A stretch of 64,000 nucleotides of DNA from UBA6115 sp040776985 (GCA_040776985.1 JAXGZL010000003.1:1-64000), one strand, 5' to 3'. Counted from the first letter of the stretch, positions 34,446 through 42,874 are shown. The notes: generated from the sequence alone by a model not told the origin. Translations and numbers: made by a program.

Positions 34446-35651
34446 TTATTTGAGGGTGACGGCTTCCTCCGGATGCTCGCCAGACTGGCTGTAGACCGGC
34501 ACCATTTTGAGATTTTCAGCGGTTTCAGGTTTCTGGAAGCCCATCTGGATCACCAGGGTGCCCTGATCGATGTTTGACTGATAGGCAATGTCCCTGATGG
34601 CTGTGTCCCCCGCATAAAGCTTGTAGGAGCGCAGGAAGTCATGCTCCTCATCCGCCTTGTCCATATCGGCGATCTGCCAGGGGGCAAGAAAACCTGGGTC
34701 GGCCGGGGTCAGGACAATGTCCGCCTTGACCTCGGCGGGGTTCATCTTTGCGCTGATCTGGATGCTGTATTCCTTGAAGCTGCCACTGCCAGCCAGCAGG
34801 GCGGTCTTTTCGCTTGAGCGCATGACCTTGATGGGCAGTTTTTCCTCCGTCCGTTCAGTGTGTGCCATCACTTTGTCCCCCGTCAGATAGAACCGGGTGG
34901 TTCCCGAATAGATCTTCAGGTAGAGATCAAAGCTGTCCTTGTTCTGGATGGCCGCTGGCAGGGGACGCTCATACTCGGTGTAGCCGATTTGGCTGCCATC
35001 CTCTTTCACCTTGAAATCGTCTTCGCTGGGGTTGATGTAGGTGTCCTCATCCAGGTAGGCGCCGTCGCTCTTGTACCGGGTGTACACCTCGATATGGGCA
35101 AAGCCATCTGTTTTGATTTTCTTCTCGGTTTCCTGCCAGAAGCCCTCGCCCAGCATTTGCCTGATGGCATCGGCGTTGCTGTCCAGATCGCCATAATCCT
35201 CATAGCCTTTAAGGGCTTCTTCGCCGGGCTTTTCTCTCAGCAGCTTGCCGGAGGCGGTCATCCCCGTCATGCCATAGGAGATGTAAAGGGAATCACCGTC
35301 ATAGAACACCTGGTCTACCTCAAAGACAGACTCAGGATGGGTCTTTGTCGCCGGGATGATGGTGCTTTGTCCATAGGACTGGGAAATGGTTTCCAGTTTA
35401 TCAAGTTTGTCCTTATCAATGCTGTTGTCCGCAAATTGGCCAAAGACGCCCAGGCTGGCGGCGATGGCGGCCCCGATCAGGGCCAGGGCCAGCACTAGGG
35501 CCAGCGCCAGGGACAGGGACAGTTTTTTCTTGGTCATGGTTTCTTCCTCCTGTATCAGGCGGTTAAGAAGCGCATCCCGGCGCTGCTCAAACCCGGCGGG
35601 CAGGGCAGGCTGACTTTTTTTCAGCTGATTGATGACATCCTGGTCACGCAT
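34446..35651 (-). CDS. Putative membrane anti-sigma/sensor protein
   Basis: The 401-residue protein has a cytoplasmic segment (about 1-43), one membrane helix (about 44-68) and an outer domain of about 330 residues. It starts inside the sigma gene with an 8-base overlap, the same overlap as the first sigma pair. The outer domain begins VFEVDQVFYDGDSLYISYGMTG, similar to the partner of the first ECF sigma factor. This supports a shared family of membrane regulators. An anti-sigma role is inferred; the domain name is uncertain. Confidence 0.72.
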   Translation of the reverse strand: MRDQDVINQLKKSQPALPAGFEQRRDALLNRLIQEEETMTKKKLSLSLALALVLALALIGAAIAASLGVFGQFADNSIDKDKLDKLETISQSYGQSTIIPATKTHPESVFEVDQVFYDGDSLYISYGMTGMTASGKLLREKPGEEALKGYEDYGDLDSNADAIRQMLGEGFWQETEKKIKTDGFAHIEVYTRYKSDGAYLDEDTYINPSEDDFKVKEDGSQIGYTEYERPLPAAIQNKDSFDLYLKIYSGTTRFYLTGDKVMAHTERTEEKLPIKVMRSSEKTALLAGSGSFKEYSIQISAKMNPAEVKADIVLTPADPGFLAPWQIADMDKADEEHDFLRSYKLYAGDTAIRDIAYQSNIDQGTLVIQMGFQKPETAENLKMVPVYSQSGEHPEEAVTLK

Positions 35652-36138
35652 GGGGCGCTTCCTCCTCTTGTAGTTGTTGTTTGAGTGCCTTCAGGCTCCG
35701 GCCGATGGTGACAGAGACGCTGCCCCGGGACAGGCGGAGAACGCGGGCAATCTCCTTGACCGGCAGGTTCTCGCCGTAGCGCAGCTGCATCACCAGGCGG
35801 CTTTTGGGCGGCAGTTTGGAGAGATAAGCCCAGATGGGGGTTTCCTCCAGGGGATCGGTTTGAATCAGGGCTTCCATTTGATCGGTGGCGACTTCCTTCT
35901 GGTGTTGCCGCAGGATGTCGTAGCCGGCGTTCATGGTGGCCCGTAAAAGATAGGCCCGGATGGCATCCCAGGACCGGATGCGGTGAAGGCTCCTGTAGGT
36001 GTTGGTGATGGCGGTGGACACAGCGTCCTCGGCGTCCTGGTCCCTTTGCAGCAGGCTTCTGGCTGCTCGGAACATGGCCGGGGAGTGTTCCCTGACGGCT
36101 GCGGTAAACCGTTCATCCCGTTCAAGCTTTGTGGTCAC
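35644..36138 (-). CDS. ECF RNA polymerase sigma factor (third)
   Basis: The 164-residue protein has region 2 (about 10-75, QDAEDAVSTAITNTYRSL) and region 4 (about 100-158, LPPKSRLVMQLRY ... PVKEIARVLRLSRGSVSVTI). A GTG start at 36138 is chosen because GGAG lies seven bases upstream. A further GTG at 36171 would coincide with the promoter region. The gene is preceded by CGTCTAATAG, the same -10 decamer found upstream of the G5-protein gene, so the factor probably controls both itself and that gene. Confidence 0.92.
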   Translation of the reverse strand: MTTKLERDERFTAAVREHSPAMFRAARSLLQRDQDAEDAVSTAITNTYRSLHRIRSWDAIRAYLLRATMNAGYDILRQHQKEVATDQMEALIQTDPLEETPIWAYLSKLPPKSRLVMQLRYGENLPVKEIARVLRLSRGSVSVTIGRSLKALKQQLQEEEAPHA

Positions 36139-36171
36139 TGGGCGCTCCTTCTTCCAAATATCGCGATACAC

Positions 36172-36181
36172 CTATTAGACG
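36172..36181 (-). promoter_or_regulatory. Probable ECF promoter -10 of the third sigma gene
   Basis: The minus strand reads CGTCTAATAG, identical over ten bases to the element at 38496-38505. The matching -35 is weak: TGTTGC at a 17-base spacing keeps only three positions of TGAAAC. Confidence 0.5.
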
Positions 36182-36213
36182 GGCAGCGGGCGGATTTGGC
36201 AACATGCAAGCGT

Positions 36214-36241
36214 AAAAAAGGGGCCGCTTGCTTGCGGCCCC
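36214..36241 (-). terminator. Terminator after the G5-protein gene
   Basis: The stem GGGGCCGC (36220-36227) / GCGGCCCC (36234-36241) is followed on the minus strand by TTTTTT. Confidence 0.88.
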
Positions 36242-36282
36242 CGGCGCAATGAAGCGCCTTGATGGTGAAGGTATGGGACAGA

Positions 36283-38430
36283 TCAGGGATCAGTGGTGGT
36301 CTCCGGTTCTTTGGTGCCCACCTCAATGATCTTATTGACCGGCTCTGTGGTCACAACCTCGCTTTTTTTCACTCGTGCGGTTTCAACGCCGTCGGTCTTG
36401 GTGATCTCGTAGGTGATGGTTTTCACGCCGTTGATCCCTTCCCGCTTGACTCTTTCAGTGCCCTTTTCCAGTTCAGCGTTTTCCACTTTTTCGGTTTCAA
36501 AGAGAATGGATTCCGTTTCAGTGGCCGTTTCAGTGGTGACAACGGGCTTTGGCTTGGTGCCGATTTCCTTCAGCTCCGGCACCATGGCCCTGGTAACGGT
36601 TTCGCTGACCTTGACCCGGCTGGTCTCCACCCCGTCCTTTTTGGTGATGGTGTAGGTGACGGTGTTTGCGCCGTCGATGCCGGCCTGGACGATGTTTTCA
36701 GTGCCCTGTTCCAGCTCCGCGTTGTCCCGGGTTTCCCGGGTGAAGGGGATGACCTCCACCACGGTGATGGTTTCGGTGGTGATCACCGGCTTTTTGGTGC
36801 CCTTCTCAACGATTTTTGGCACCATGGGCTTGGTGATTTCCTCACTCTCCTGCTTGCGCGCGGTTTCCACCCCGTCGGTTTTGGTGACGGTGTAGGTGAC
36901 CACCTTCTCGCCGTTGGCGCCCTCCTGGATGATTTTCAGCAGGCCTTCCTCCAACTCAGGATTGTCCCGGGTTTCGGTGGTGAACTCAATCGCCTTGGTT
37001 TCCTTGACGGTTTCCGTGGTGATCACGGCTTCCGCCTTCACCTTCACCACCACCGCGGCGGTGCCGATGACCGAGCCATTGTCATAGTAGGACTTTTTGT
37101 TCACCACATATTCACTGCTGCCAGCGGTGATCGACAGGGAATAGGTGCCGGGCTTGTCCGCCTTGATGGAGACGCTGCCGCTTTCCCCCTTGGTCACCTT
37201 GCTGGACTGGTAGGCCACGCCATTATGCATGACCAGCATGTCCACAAAGCGGTAGGAGCCGCCGCCCCAGCCCTTGGCGCTGGCGGACCAGGTGATGGTG
37301 TCGCCCACAAAGGCCTCCGTCTGGCCGGCGGAGGCGGACAGGGTGAGGGGGTTCCGGATGGCCTTGGAACTGGGGATGGCGGGGAGCGCCTCGGCCGCGT
37401 TCAGCTTCTTCAGCGTGGCAGGGCCCAGGATGCCGTCCCCCTTCAGGCCGTTGTTCTTCTGGAAGGCAATCAGCGCGTTCTTGGTCAGGCTGCCAAAGCG
37501 GCCATCCGCCTTGCCCACCATATAGCCCAGGGCGTCCAGGCGCTTTTGCAGGTTGGTGACCTCAGTGCCTGTGGCGCCGTACTGCAGGGGCTTGGGCGTG
37601 GCGGTGCCGTCCGGCTTGGGGGTGGCGGGCCTGGGCGTGCGGCGGACGCTGGTGTAGGTGCGGGGCGTGCTGGCAACAACGGCCCTGACGGTGGGCTGAG
37701 GGGTGGAGGGGGGCATGGTGGGCTGGGCAAGGCCAGCCCGCTCAATGGGGGGATAGGCGGTGGACACCATCACATCCGTTCCGTCGCTGGTGACAAGCCT
37801 GGCCAGGGTCTTGAAGCCGCCCTGCAGGTTGGCAGGCAGGGGGACGCCGGCCTCGTGGCTCAGCTTCGCTCGGCTGGGCATGTCCTCCACCACGGCAGCC
37901 AGGGCGCCCGGGATGGGCAGGTTGTTCATGGCGGGGATGTAGAGGTAATTCTGCCCGTCATAGCTGGCATAGGCCAGGTATTCCTTTTGGCCGAAGATAT
38001 TTTCCATATAGAGGATGCCCGGGACGCCGGCGCTGTGAAAGCCCAGGGGGATCGGGGCGGCGGCCGCTGACAGGGTGGCGGTGGCGGCGACGCTTTCATT
38101 ATCCTGAACAGGGGCTGCGCCTGCCGCCAGGGTCACCTGCAGCAGTCCGCCCGGCTGATAGCCGGCGCCCGCCGTGAGGGTGGCGGGGAAATAGCCGCTC
38201 TGCGCCCCCTGCTGCCCATAGACCCGGAACTGGGTTTTCCCGTCCAGGCCGGTGAAGGCGTACAGGGTGTGGCTGTACCCGGGGATTTCCAGGGGGGTGT
38301 ACAGGGGGTTTGCCGGGGCATCGGCCAGGTTCACAAAATTGCCCGCCCCTGCGGCAAGCGCCTGTGGCGTCAGGGCCACGGCCAACAGGAAAAGGGCCAG
38401 GGAAATGGCCAGGGTGCGTTTTTTCAACAT
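36283..38430 (-). CDS. Secreted PG-binding protein with three G5 domains
   Basis: The 715-residue protein has a signal peptide (ending ALA-AG), an unrecognised N-terminal region (about 28-235) and a Pro/Thr linker. A peptidoglycan-binding domain follows (about 282-345, TGTEVTNLQKRLDALGY), then a beta-sandwich-like region (about 365-465) and three tandem G5 domains (about 468-710). Each G5 has the pattern I-x-F-x-T-E, then G-x-x-G-x-x-x-x-T-Y, and ends with a GTK. G5 domains occur in wall-anchored and zinc- or sugar-binding surface proteins. A strong ECF-type promoter precedes it, so it is likely made on envelope stress. Confidence 0.88.
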   Translation of the reverse strand: MLKKRTLAISLALFLLAVALTPQALAAGAGNFVNLADAPANPLYTPLEIPGYSHTLYAFTGLDGKTQFRVYGQQGAQSGYFPATLTAGAGYQPGGLLQVTLAAGAAPVQDNESVAATATLSAAAAPIPLGFHSAGVPGILYMENIFGQKEYLAYASYDGQNYLYIPAMNNLPIPGALAAVVEDMPSRAKLSHEAGVPLPANLQGGFKTLARLVTSDGTDVMVSTAYPPIERAGLAQPTMPPSTPQPTVRAVVASTPRTYTSVRRTPRPATPKPDGTATPKPLQYGATGTEVTNLQKRLDALGYMVGKADGRFGSLTKNALIAFQKNNGLKGDGILGPATLKKLNAAEALPAIPSSKAIRNPLTLSASAGQTEAFVGDTITWSASAKGWGGGSYRFVDMLVMHNGVAYQSSKVTKGESGSVSIKADKPGTYSLSITAGSSEYVVNKKSYYDNGSVIGTAAVVVKVKAEAVITTETVKETKAIEFTTETRDNPELEEGLLKIIQEGANGEKVVTYTVTKTDGVETARKQESEEITKPMVPKIVEKGTKKPVITTETITVVEVIPFTRETRDNAELEQGTENIVQAGIDGANTVTYTITKKDGVETSRVKVSETVTRAMVPELKEIGTKPKPVVTTETATETESILFETEKVENAELEKGTERVKREGINGVKTITYEITKTDGVETARVKKSEVVTTEPVNKIIEVGTKEPETTTDP

Positions 38431-38499
38431 CGGAAAGTCTCCTTTCTTGGCCCATGGCGATGGGCCCAGACCGCCCGTGAAAAAGGCTGTCTACTCTAT

Positions 38500-38528
38500 T
38501 AGACGCATTTAAAGGCCAAATTGTTTCA
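38500..38528 (-). promoter_or_regulatory. ECF-type promoter of the G5-protein gene
   Basis: On the minus strand TGAAAC (38523-38528), a 17-base spacer and CGTCTA (38500-38505) match the consensus of Firmicutes ECF factors of the sigma-M/X/W kind. The -10 extends to CGTCTAATAG, shared with the third sigma gene's upstream region. The leader is about 65 bases. Confidence 0.8.
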
Positions 38529-38592
38529 TCCTGATGAAAAGTTTTGAAACAATTTGGAAACATGTGTGGAGCCTATTGGCTTTTTAGGGCAT

Positions 38593-38619
38593 AAAAAAAG
38601 TGCCCGGAGGCACTTTTTC
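38593..38619 (-). terminator. Terminator after rpsU
   Basis: The stem AAAAAGTGCC / GGCACTTTTT has a four-base loop and is followed on the minus strand by a T-run. Confidence 0.85.
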
Positions 38620-38659
38620 AGGCTTGTTCCGCGAAGACCGCGGGATGGCCCAGGACCGA

Positions 38660-38833
38660 TCAATACTTGCGCTTGCGGGCGGCTTCCGCCTTCTTCTTGC
38701 GCTTGACGCTGGGCTTCTCATAATGCTCACGCTTGCGGACTTCCGCCAAAACGCCGGACCGGGCACACTGCCGTTTGAAGCGCTTCAGCGCGCTTTCCAG
38801 CGTTTCATTCTCTTTCACACGGATTTCAGACAC
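38660..38833 (-). CDS. rpsU: 30S ribosomal protein S21
   Basis: This 57-residue basic protein of the small ribosomal subunit reads MSEIRVKENETLESALKRFK and ends in a Lys/Arg-rich AARKRKY tail, as is typical for bS21 of Firmicutes. The start codon is GTG at 38833, behind AAGGGGGGAAAAGA, so ATG-only gene calls miss it. It has its own promoter (38902-38930) and terminator and is a single-gene unit here. Confidence 0.95.
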   Translation of the reverse strand: MSEIRVKENETLESALKRFKRQCARSGVLAEVRKREHYEKPSVKRKKKAEAARKRKY

Positions 38834-38901
38834 TCTTTTCCCCCCCTTCGCTCATCTCGCCTGACAAACACCGTTTTCACGGCGGATGGCGACCATCAGT
38901 A

Positions 38902-38930
38902 ATTATAGCGGGAAGAGGGAAAGGCGTCAA
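38902..38930 (-). promoter_or_regulatory. Sigma-A promoter for rpsU
   Basis: On the minus strand TTGACG (38925-38930) and a perfect TATAAT (38902-38907) have a 17-base spacer. Confidence 0.85.
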
Positions 38931-38934
38931 CCGT

Positions 38935-38968
38935 AAAAAAAGCCCGCCTGGCAATATCGCCAGGCGGG
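38935..38968 (-). terminator. Terminator after the flavoprotein reductase gene
   Basis: The 10-bp perfect stem CCCGCCTGGC / GCCAGGCGGG is followed on the minus strand by seven T residues. It abuts the rpsU promoter. Confidence 0.88.
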
Positions 38969-38989
38969 TCGGGAAATTACGGGTTCTGA

Positions 38990-40855
38990 TTATTTCTGGG
39001 GCAGGAAGTCGGGCATCTTTTCGGTGGCCACATAGTAGCCGGAGATGTAGCCCATGCCGCAGGAATCCGCGTCGGCGTTGGAGCCCAGGCGGTTGGTGCC
39101 GTGGACGCCGCCGGTGACCTCGCCAGCCGCGAACAGGCCGGGAATCACGTTGCCGTAGATGTCCTTCACTTTGGTGTATTCGTCAATCACGACGCCGCCC
39201 ATGGTGTGGTGCACTGAGGGGAACTGGCTGACGGCATAGAAGGGGCCGCCTTCGCACTTGACCATGGTGTTGCTCATGACCTTGCCGAAGTCCTCATCCT
39301 TGCCGCTGTCGATGAAGCCGTTGTGCTTCTCGATGGTGGCCTTGAGGTTCTCGGCGGACACCTGGGGATACTGCCCCTTGATGGGATAGGCGTTGATGGC
39401 CTCGGCCAGCTCTTCCAGGGTTTCACCCTTGAGCACGCGGCCGCTCTTCAGGCCCTCTTCCAGCTCTTCAGGCTTGGCAAAGCCGCTGACCACGTCCCAG
39501 GTGAACACGGAGTAGGTGGAGATGAAGCCGGAGTTGGCGGCAGCGTTGGCGCACACGTCGCGGCGCTCGCCCTCGTTGACATAGCGGTTGCCCTGATAGT
39601 CAACATACACAATGCCGTAGGAGGGGCCGGTGAAGGGCCACACGGCAAACTTGTCCAGGACGCCGTTGTTGGAATCCGCAAAGGGATAGCGCTGGATGTT
39701 GGACATCTGGGTGACATTGGCGCCGATGGCCTGGGCCAGGTAGATGCCCTCGCCGGTGGAGCAGGCGGGGTTGTTGGTGGTGGGGAGGTCAGCGTTCAGG
39801 TAGGGCACCTGGGTCTCGCGCATCTGCACGTTGGCGCTGAAGCCGCCGGTGGCCAGAATGACGCCCTTTTCGGCCTTCAGGTTCTTGTAGCCCTCCGGGG
39901 TGGCGACACGGATGCCCACCACGCGGTTGGCGTCATCACGGGTGCGGTAGATTTCCACCATTTTGGTTTCCAGCTCGATCTTGCAATCGGTGGCCTGGAG
40001 AATCTTGCGCTGCAGGTTGGTGATGTCGGAGCCCACCTGGTTTTCGGTGACATAGGTGCGGTAGCCATAGTGGCCGCCGGGACGGGCCAGGGTCTCACGG
40101 ATCACCAGGCCGTTGTCCAGCAGGAGGTTGAAGTAGAAGGGGGAGGCGTAGACGAAGTTTTCGACCAGCTTCGGCACGCTCATGTTGTCGCCGCCCTTGA
40201 TGGTGTCTTCGATGTGCTTTTCAGCGGTGTCGGGCACCAGGTCCAGGGTTTTCTGCAGGTCTTCGGCGCGCTTGGAGGTGTAGGCAGCATACTGGCCGCC
40301 GTTGATGGAGCTGTTGCCGCCGGTGGTGGACAGTTTTTCAACCAGCACGGTGTTGGCGCCGTTCTCGGTGGCCGCATAGGCAGCAGCCAGGCCGGCAAAA
40401 CCGCCGCCCACGACGATGATGTCATAGGTTTCGTCCCAGTTCTCGGGCACTTCAAAGGAGCCCATCACGGGATAATAGCTTTCAGCGACGACGGGAACCT
40501 TTTCCACGTCTTTTTCAAACTGGGCGACATCCACATTGCCCTTGGCGAGGGCATCCTTCACCGCGGCGATGATGCCTTCAGAGGTGCGGGTGGCGCCGGC
40601 GATGGTGTCCACCTTCAGGCTCTGGCTGGCGATGATGGCCTCGGGCATTTTCTCCAGGGCCGGCCAGCCGGGGGCAGTTTCGTTGTGGGAGAGCACTTCG
40701 ATTTTCTCGATGCCCTTGTCGTTCAGGGTGACGGCCACTTTCAGGCCTTCGCTCATGCCGGTGGCCTCCCCCTCATAGGTGCCTGGGGCGGCAAAGGCGG
40801 TCAGCGACAGCAGCATGGCAGCCGCCAGGAGCATGGACAACAGACGTTTCCTCAT
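38990..40855 (-). CDS. Secreted FMN/FAD reductase (fumarate/urocanate reductase-like)
   Basis: The 621-residue exported flavoprotein has a signal peptide (about 1-23) and an FMN-binding domain (about 25-105) with AGATRTS, in which Thr89 could carry covalent FMN. A flavocytochrome c-like FAD domain follows (about 143-615), with the Rossmann motif VVGGGFAGLAAAYAA and a GTNRLG region near the C-terminus. Relatives reduce fumarate, urocanate or similar enoates outside the membrane, using electrons from the respiratory chain. No haem motif is present. FMN attachment would need an ApbE-type transferase, not seen in this window. The substrate is unknown. Confidence 0.88.
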   Translation of the reverse strand: MRKRLLSMLLAAAMLLSLTAFAAPGTYEGEATGMSEGLKVAVTLNDKGIEKIEVLSHNETAPGWPALEKMPEAIIASQSLKVDTIAGATRTSEGIIAAVKDALAKGNVDVAQFEKDVEKVPVVAESYYPVMGSFEVPENWDETYDIIVVGGGFAGLAAAYAATENGANTVLVEKLSTTGGNSSINGGQYAAYTSKRAEDLQKTLDLVPDTAEKHIEDTIKGGDNMSVPKLVENFVYASPFYFNLLLDNGLVIRETLARPGGHYGYRTYVTENQVGSDITNLQRKILQATDCKIELETKMVEIYRTRDDANRVVGIRVATPEGYKNLKAEKGVILATGGFSANVQMRETQVPYLNADLPTTNNPACSTGEGIYLAQAIGANVTQMSNIQRYPFADSNNGVLDKFAVWPFTGPSYGIVYVDYQGNRYVNEGERRDVCANAAANSGFISTYSVFTWDVVSGFAKPEELEEGLKSGRVLKGETLEELAEAINAYPIKGQYPQVSAENLKATIEKHNGFIDSGKDEDFGKVMSNTMVKCEGGPFYAVSQFPSVHHTMGGVVIDEYTKVKDIYGNVIPGLFAAGEVTGGVHGTNRLGSNADADSCGMGYISGYYVATEKMPDFLPQK

Positions 40856-40893
40856 GTGTTGGATTCCTCCTAAATATTTTATATTCCGACTAA

Positions 40894-40922
40894 ATCATAA
40901 CAATGGGTCAGTTGATGGGCAA
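40894..40922 (-). promoter_or_regulatory. Sigma-A promoter for the secreted reductase
   Basis: On the minus strand TTGCCC (40917-40922) and TATGAT (40894-40899) have a 17-base spacer; GGAGGAA lies close to the ATG at 40855. Confidence 0.65.
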
Positions 40923-41082
40923 TGGACGAACCGGAAAGAATGGGCCGCCAGAATATACATCCGAATGGCTAAGTATCAATATATAAAATATACTTATATT
41001 ATCATCAATATTTGATATAGGAAGAGATGGAAAATCCATTGGAGGAGCCAAATGCAAAACCGGATACGCCATGCCGCCCGCG

Positions 41083-41112
41083 TTGACAAATCATGGGCTG
41101 CATCCCTATAAT
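41083..41112 (+). promoter_or_regulatory. Sigma-A promoter for the FAD-dependent dehydrogenase
   Basis: TTGACA (41083-41088) and TATAAT (41107-41112) are both perfect hexamers, with an 18-base spacer. Confidence 0.85.
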
Positions 41113-41144
41113 ATGAGACCGACAGCAAACCAAGGAGAGACAGC

Positions 41145-42554
41145 ATGAGTTACGATCTGGTGATCGTTGGCGCCGGGCCAGCGGGCATTTTTACTGCGCT
41201 TGAATTGATCAGAAAGGGCAGCAAGCGCAGCATTCTGATGGTGGAAAAGGGCAGCCCCATGGAAAAGCGGCATTGCCCCAAGCCCCAGGCAGGGCGCTGC
41301 GTCAACTGCCGCCCCTATTGCCACATCACCACCGGCTTTGCGGGCGCCGGCGCCTTTTCGGACGGCAAATTGTCCCTGTCCCACGAGGTGGGGGGGCAGC
41401 TGCCCGAGCTGATCGGGGTGGAGCGCGCCCAGCAGCTGATTGACTACACCGACGGCATCTACCTGCATTTTGGCGCGGACACCCACATTGAGGGCCTTGA
41501 GCAGAGCGAGAAGATCAAACAGATCCGCCTGCGCGCCATTCAGGCGGGCCTGCAATTGGTGGACTGCCCCATCCGCCACATGGGCACGGAAAAGGCGCAG
41601 CAGATCTATGGCGCCATCCAGCACTTTCTGATTGAAAAAGGGGTGGAAATCCGCTTTGGCCTTAACTGCACCAACCTGCTGCTGGAAAACAGCCGCTGTG
41701 TGGGCGTGGTGGTGTCAAAGCCGGACGGCAGCGCGGAGGAGGAAATCCGTGCCCGGGACATCGTGGTGGCCACCGGCAGGCGGGGGGCGGACTGGCTGGA
41801 AAAGCTCTGCCAGGAGCATCACATCGCCCATCAGCCGGGCACCGTTGACATCGGTGTGCGGGTGGAGGTGCGCAATGAGGTGATGGAGGAGGTCAACGAG
41901 GCGCTGTATGAGAGCAAGCTGATCGGCTATCCCCATCCCTTCAAGGACAAGGTGCGCACCTTCTGCCAGAACCCGGGCGGATTTGTCAGCCAGGAGAACT
42001 ACGACAACGACCTGGCGGTGGTCAACGGCCACAGCTACAAGGATCTGAAGTCCCAGAACACCAACCTGTCCATCCTCTCCTCCCACAACTTCAACTATCC
42101 CTTCAACCAGCCCATCGCCTATGCGCAGAAAATCGGCGAACTCACCAACATGCTGGCCAATGGCCGAATCCTGGTGCAGCGCTTTGGGGACATTCTGGAC
42201 GGCAAGCGCACCTGGGAGAAGGAGCTGCTTCGCTCCAACGTCAGGCCCACCCTGAAGGACGCGGTGGCGGGGGACATCACCAACGCCATGCCCTACCGGG
42301 CCATGACCAACATCATCCACTTCATCCAGGCCATGGAGCAGGTGGTGCCGGGCTTCGCGGCGCCGGAAACCCTGCTGTATTCGCCGGAACTGAAGTTCTA
42401 CTCCAACCGGGTGAAGATGGATGAGCTGCTCAACACCAACATCAAGGGTTTCTATTCCCTGGGGGACTCCAGCGGCTGGACCCGGGGGCTGATGATGGCC
42501 AGCGCCATGGGCGTCATGCTGGGGGACAAGCTGTACCAGGAGGAAAAGGAGTAG
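41145..42554 (+). CDS. FAD-dependent dehydrogenase (COG2509-like)
   Basis: The 469-residue protein begins with a Rossmann FAD motif (VIVGAGPAGIFTALE) and has GRRGADW later, as in the uncharacterised FAD-dependent dehydrogenase family of Firmicutes. Near the N-terminus a Cys cluster (Cys44, 52, 55, 59; motif CPKPQAGRCVNCRPYC) is followed by GFAGAGAFSDGK. The C-terminus has the family pattern GDSSGWTRGLMMASAMG. It is cytoplasmic, with no signal peptide. The reaction is not established. GGAGAGA precedes the ATG. Confidence 0.85.
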   Translation: MSYDLVIVGAGPAGIFTALELIRKGSKRSILMVEKGSPMEKRHCPKPQAGRCVNCRPYCHITTGFAGAGAFSDGKLSLSHEVGGQLPELIGVERAQQLIDYTDGIYLHFGADTHIEGLEQSEKIKQIRLRAIQAGLQLVDCPIRHMGTEKAQQIYGAIQHFLIEKGVEIRFGLNCTNLLLENSRCVGVVVSKPDGSAEEEIRARDIVVATGRRGADWLEKLCQEHHIAHQPGTVDIGVRVEVRNEVMEEVNEALYESKLIGYPHPFKDKVRTFCQNPGGFVSQENYDNDLAVVNGHSYKDLKSQNTNLSILSSHNFNYPFNQPIAYAQKIGELTNMLANGRILVQRFGDILDGKRTWEKELLRSNVRPTLKDAVAGDITNAMPYRAMTNIIHFIQAMEQVVPGFAAPETLLYSPELKFYSNRVKMDELLNTNIKGFYSLGDSSGWTRGLMMASAMGVMLGDKLYQEEKE

Positions 42555-42583
42555 GGCCATGGGCGCTGATTGGCTATGGCACC

Positions 42584-42874
42584 TTGGGCGGCGGCTGCCG
42601 CATGGGCTATGTGCTGTATAAGGAGGCCCACAACCTGCGCTTCCCCCAGCAGTTCATTGCCAACCTGGCGGTGCGCCTTGCCCAGGACACGCCGCTGACC
42701 GATGACCCCATCGTGCATGAACAAACCCTGGTGACCCTGCCCGCAGGCAGCGTGGTGACGGTGCTGGCCTGCCTGAAAGGCTCCTGTCAGGAGCATGCGC
42801 TGGTGGAGGTGGCCAATTTTGAGGGACAGCCCCTGCGGGGGTTTGTGCCCAGAAGCTATATCCACTTTGACTGA
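42584..42874 (+). CDS. Small SH3-like protein with a disturbed start
   Basis: About 96 codons are open from a TTG at 42584. The protein ends FVPRSYIHFD like an SH3-type module, and the frame stays open upstream with a coherent reading, ALIGYGTLGGGCRMGYV. The best SD and start (AAAGGAG then ATG at 42559) are in a different frame. One G fewer in the ATGGGC at 42559 would join the two and give a normal start. Either the gene has a one-base insertion or a later start is used. It is close behind the FAD dehydrogenase. Confidence 0.5.
   Translation: MGGGCRMGYVLYKEAHNLRFPQQFIANLAVRLAQDTPLTDDPIVHEQTLVTLPAGSVVTVLACLKGSCQEHALVEVANFEGQPLRGFVPRSYIHFD

Larger units (their letters stand above)
40856..41144. 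other. AT-rich divergent intergenic region
   Basis: This 289-base region lies between the secreted reductase and the FAD-dependent dehydrogenase. Its middle (about 40960-41030) is far more AT-rich than the rest of the window. An imperfect inverted repeat of TATCAA/TTGATA type lies at about 40974-41018. It holds a promoter for each flanking gene, and no convincing gene. Confidence 0.6.

Noticed and set aside
36300..37020. Three similar stretches of about 237 bases, initially suspected to be a tandem DNA repeat
   Set aside because: They are the three G5 domains; similarity is at protein level and the frame is continuous.
36259..38070. A long open frame of about 600 codons on the plus strand opposite the G5-protein gene
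   Set aside because: It is a shadow of a GC-rich gene: the translation is Gly/His/Ala-rich with no domain, while the minus strand encodes a clear signal peptide, PG-binding and G5 domains.
39323..40873. A 516-codon open frame opposite the secreted flavoprotein
   Set aside because: Its composition is low-complexity Gly/Val/His, typical of antisense frames here, and the flavoprotein on the other strand is certain.
41052..41111. A 19-codon frame with GGAGGA upstream in the divergent intergenic region
   Set aside because: It runs through the TTGACA/TATAAT promoter of the next gene and ends at the -10, so it would not be on that transcript. Its sequence shows no leader-peptide feature.
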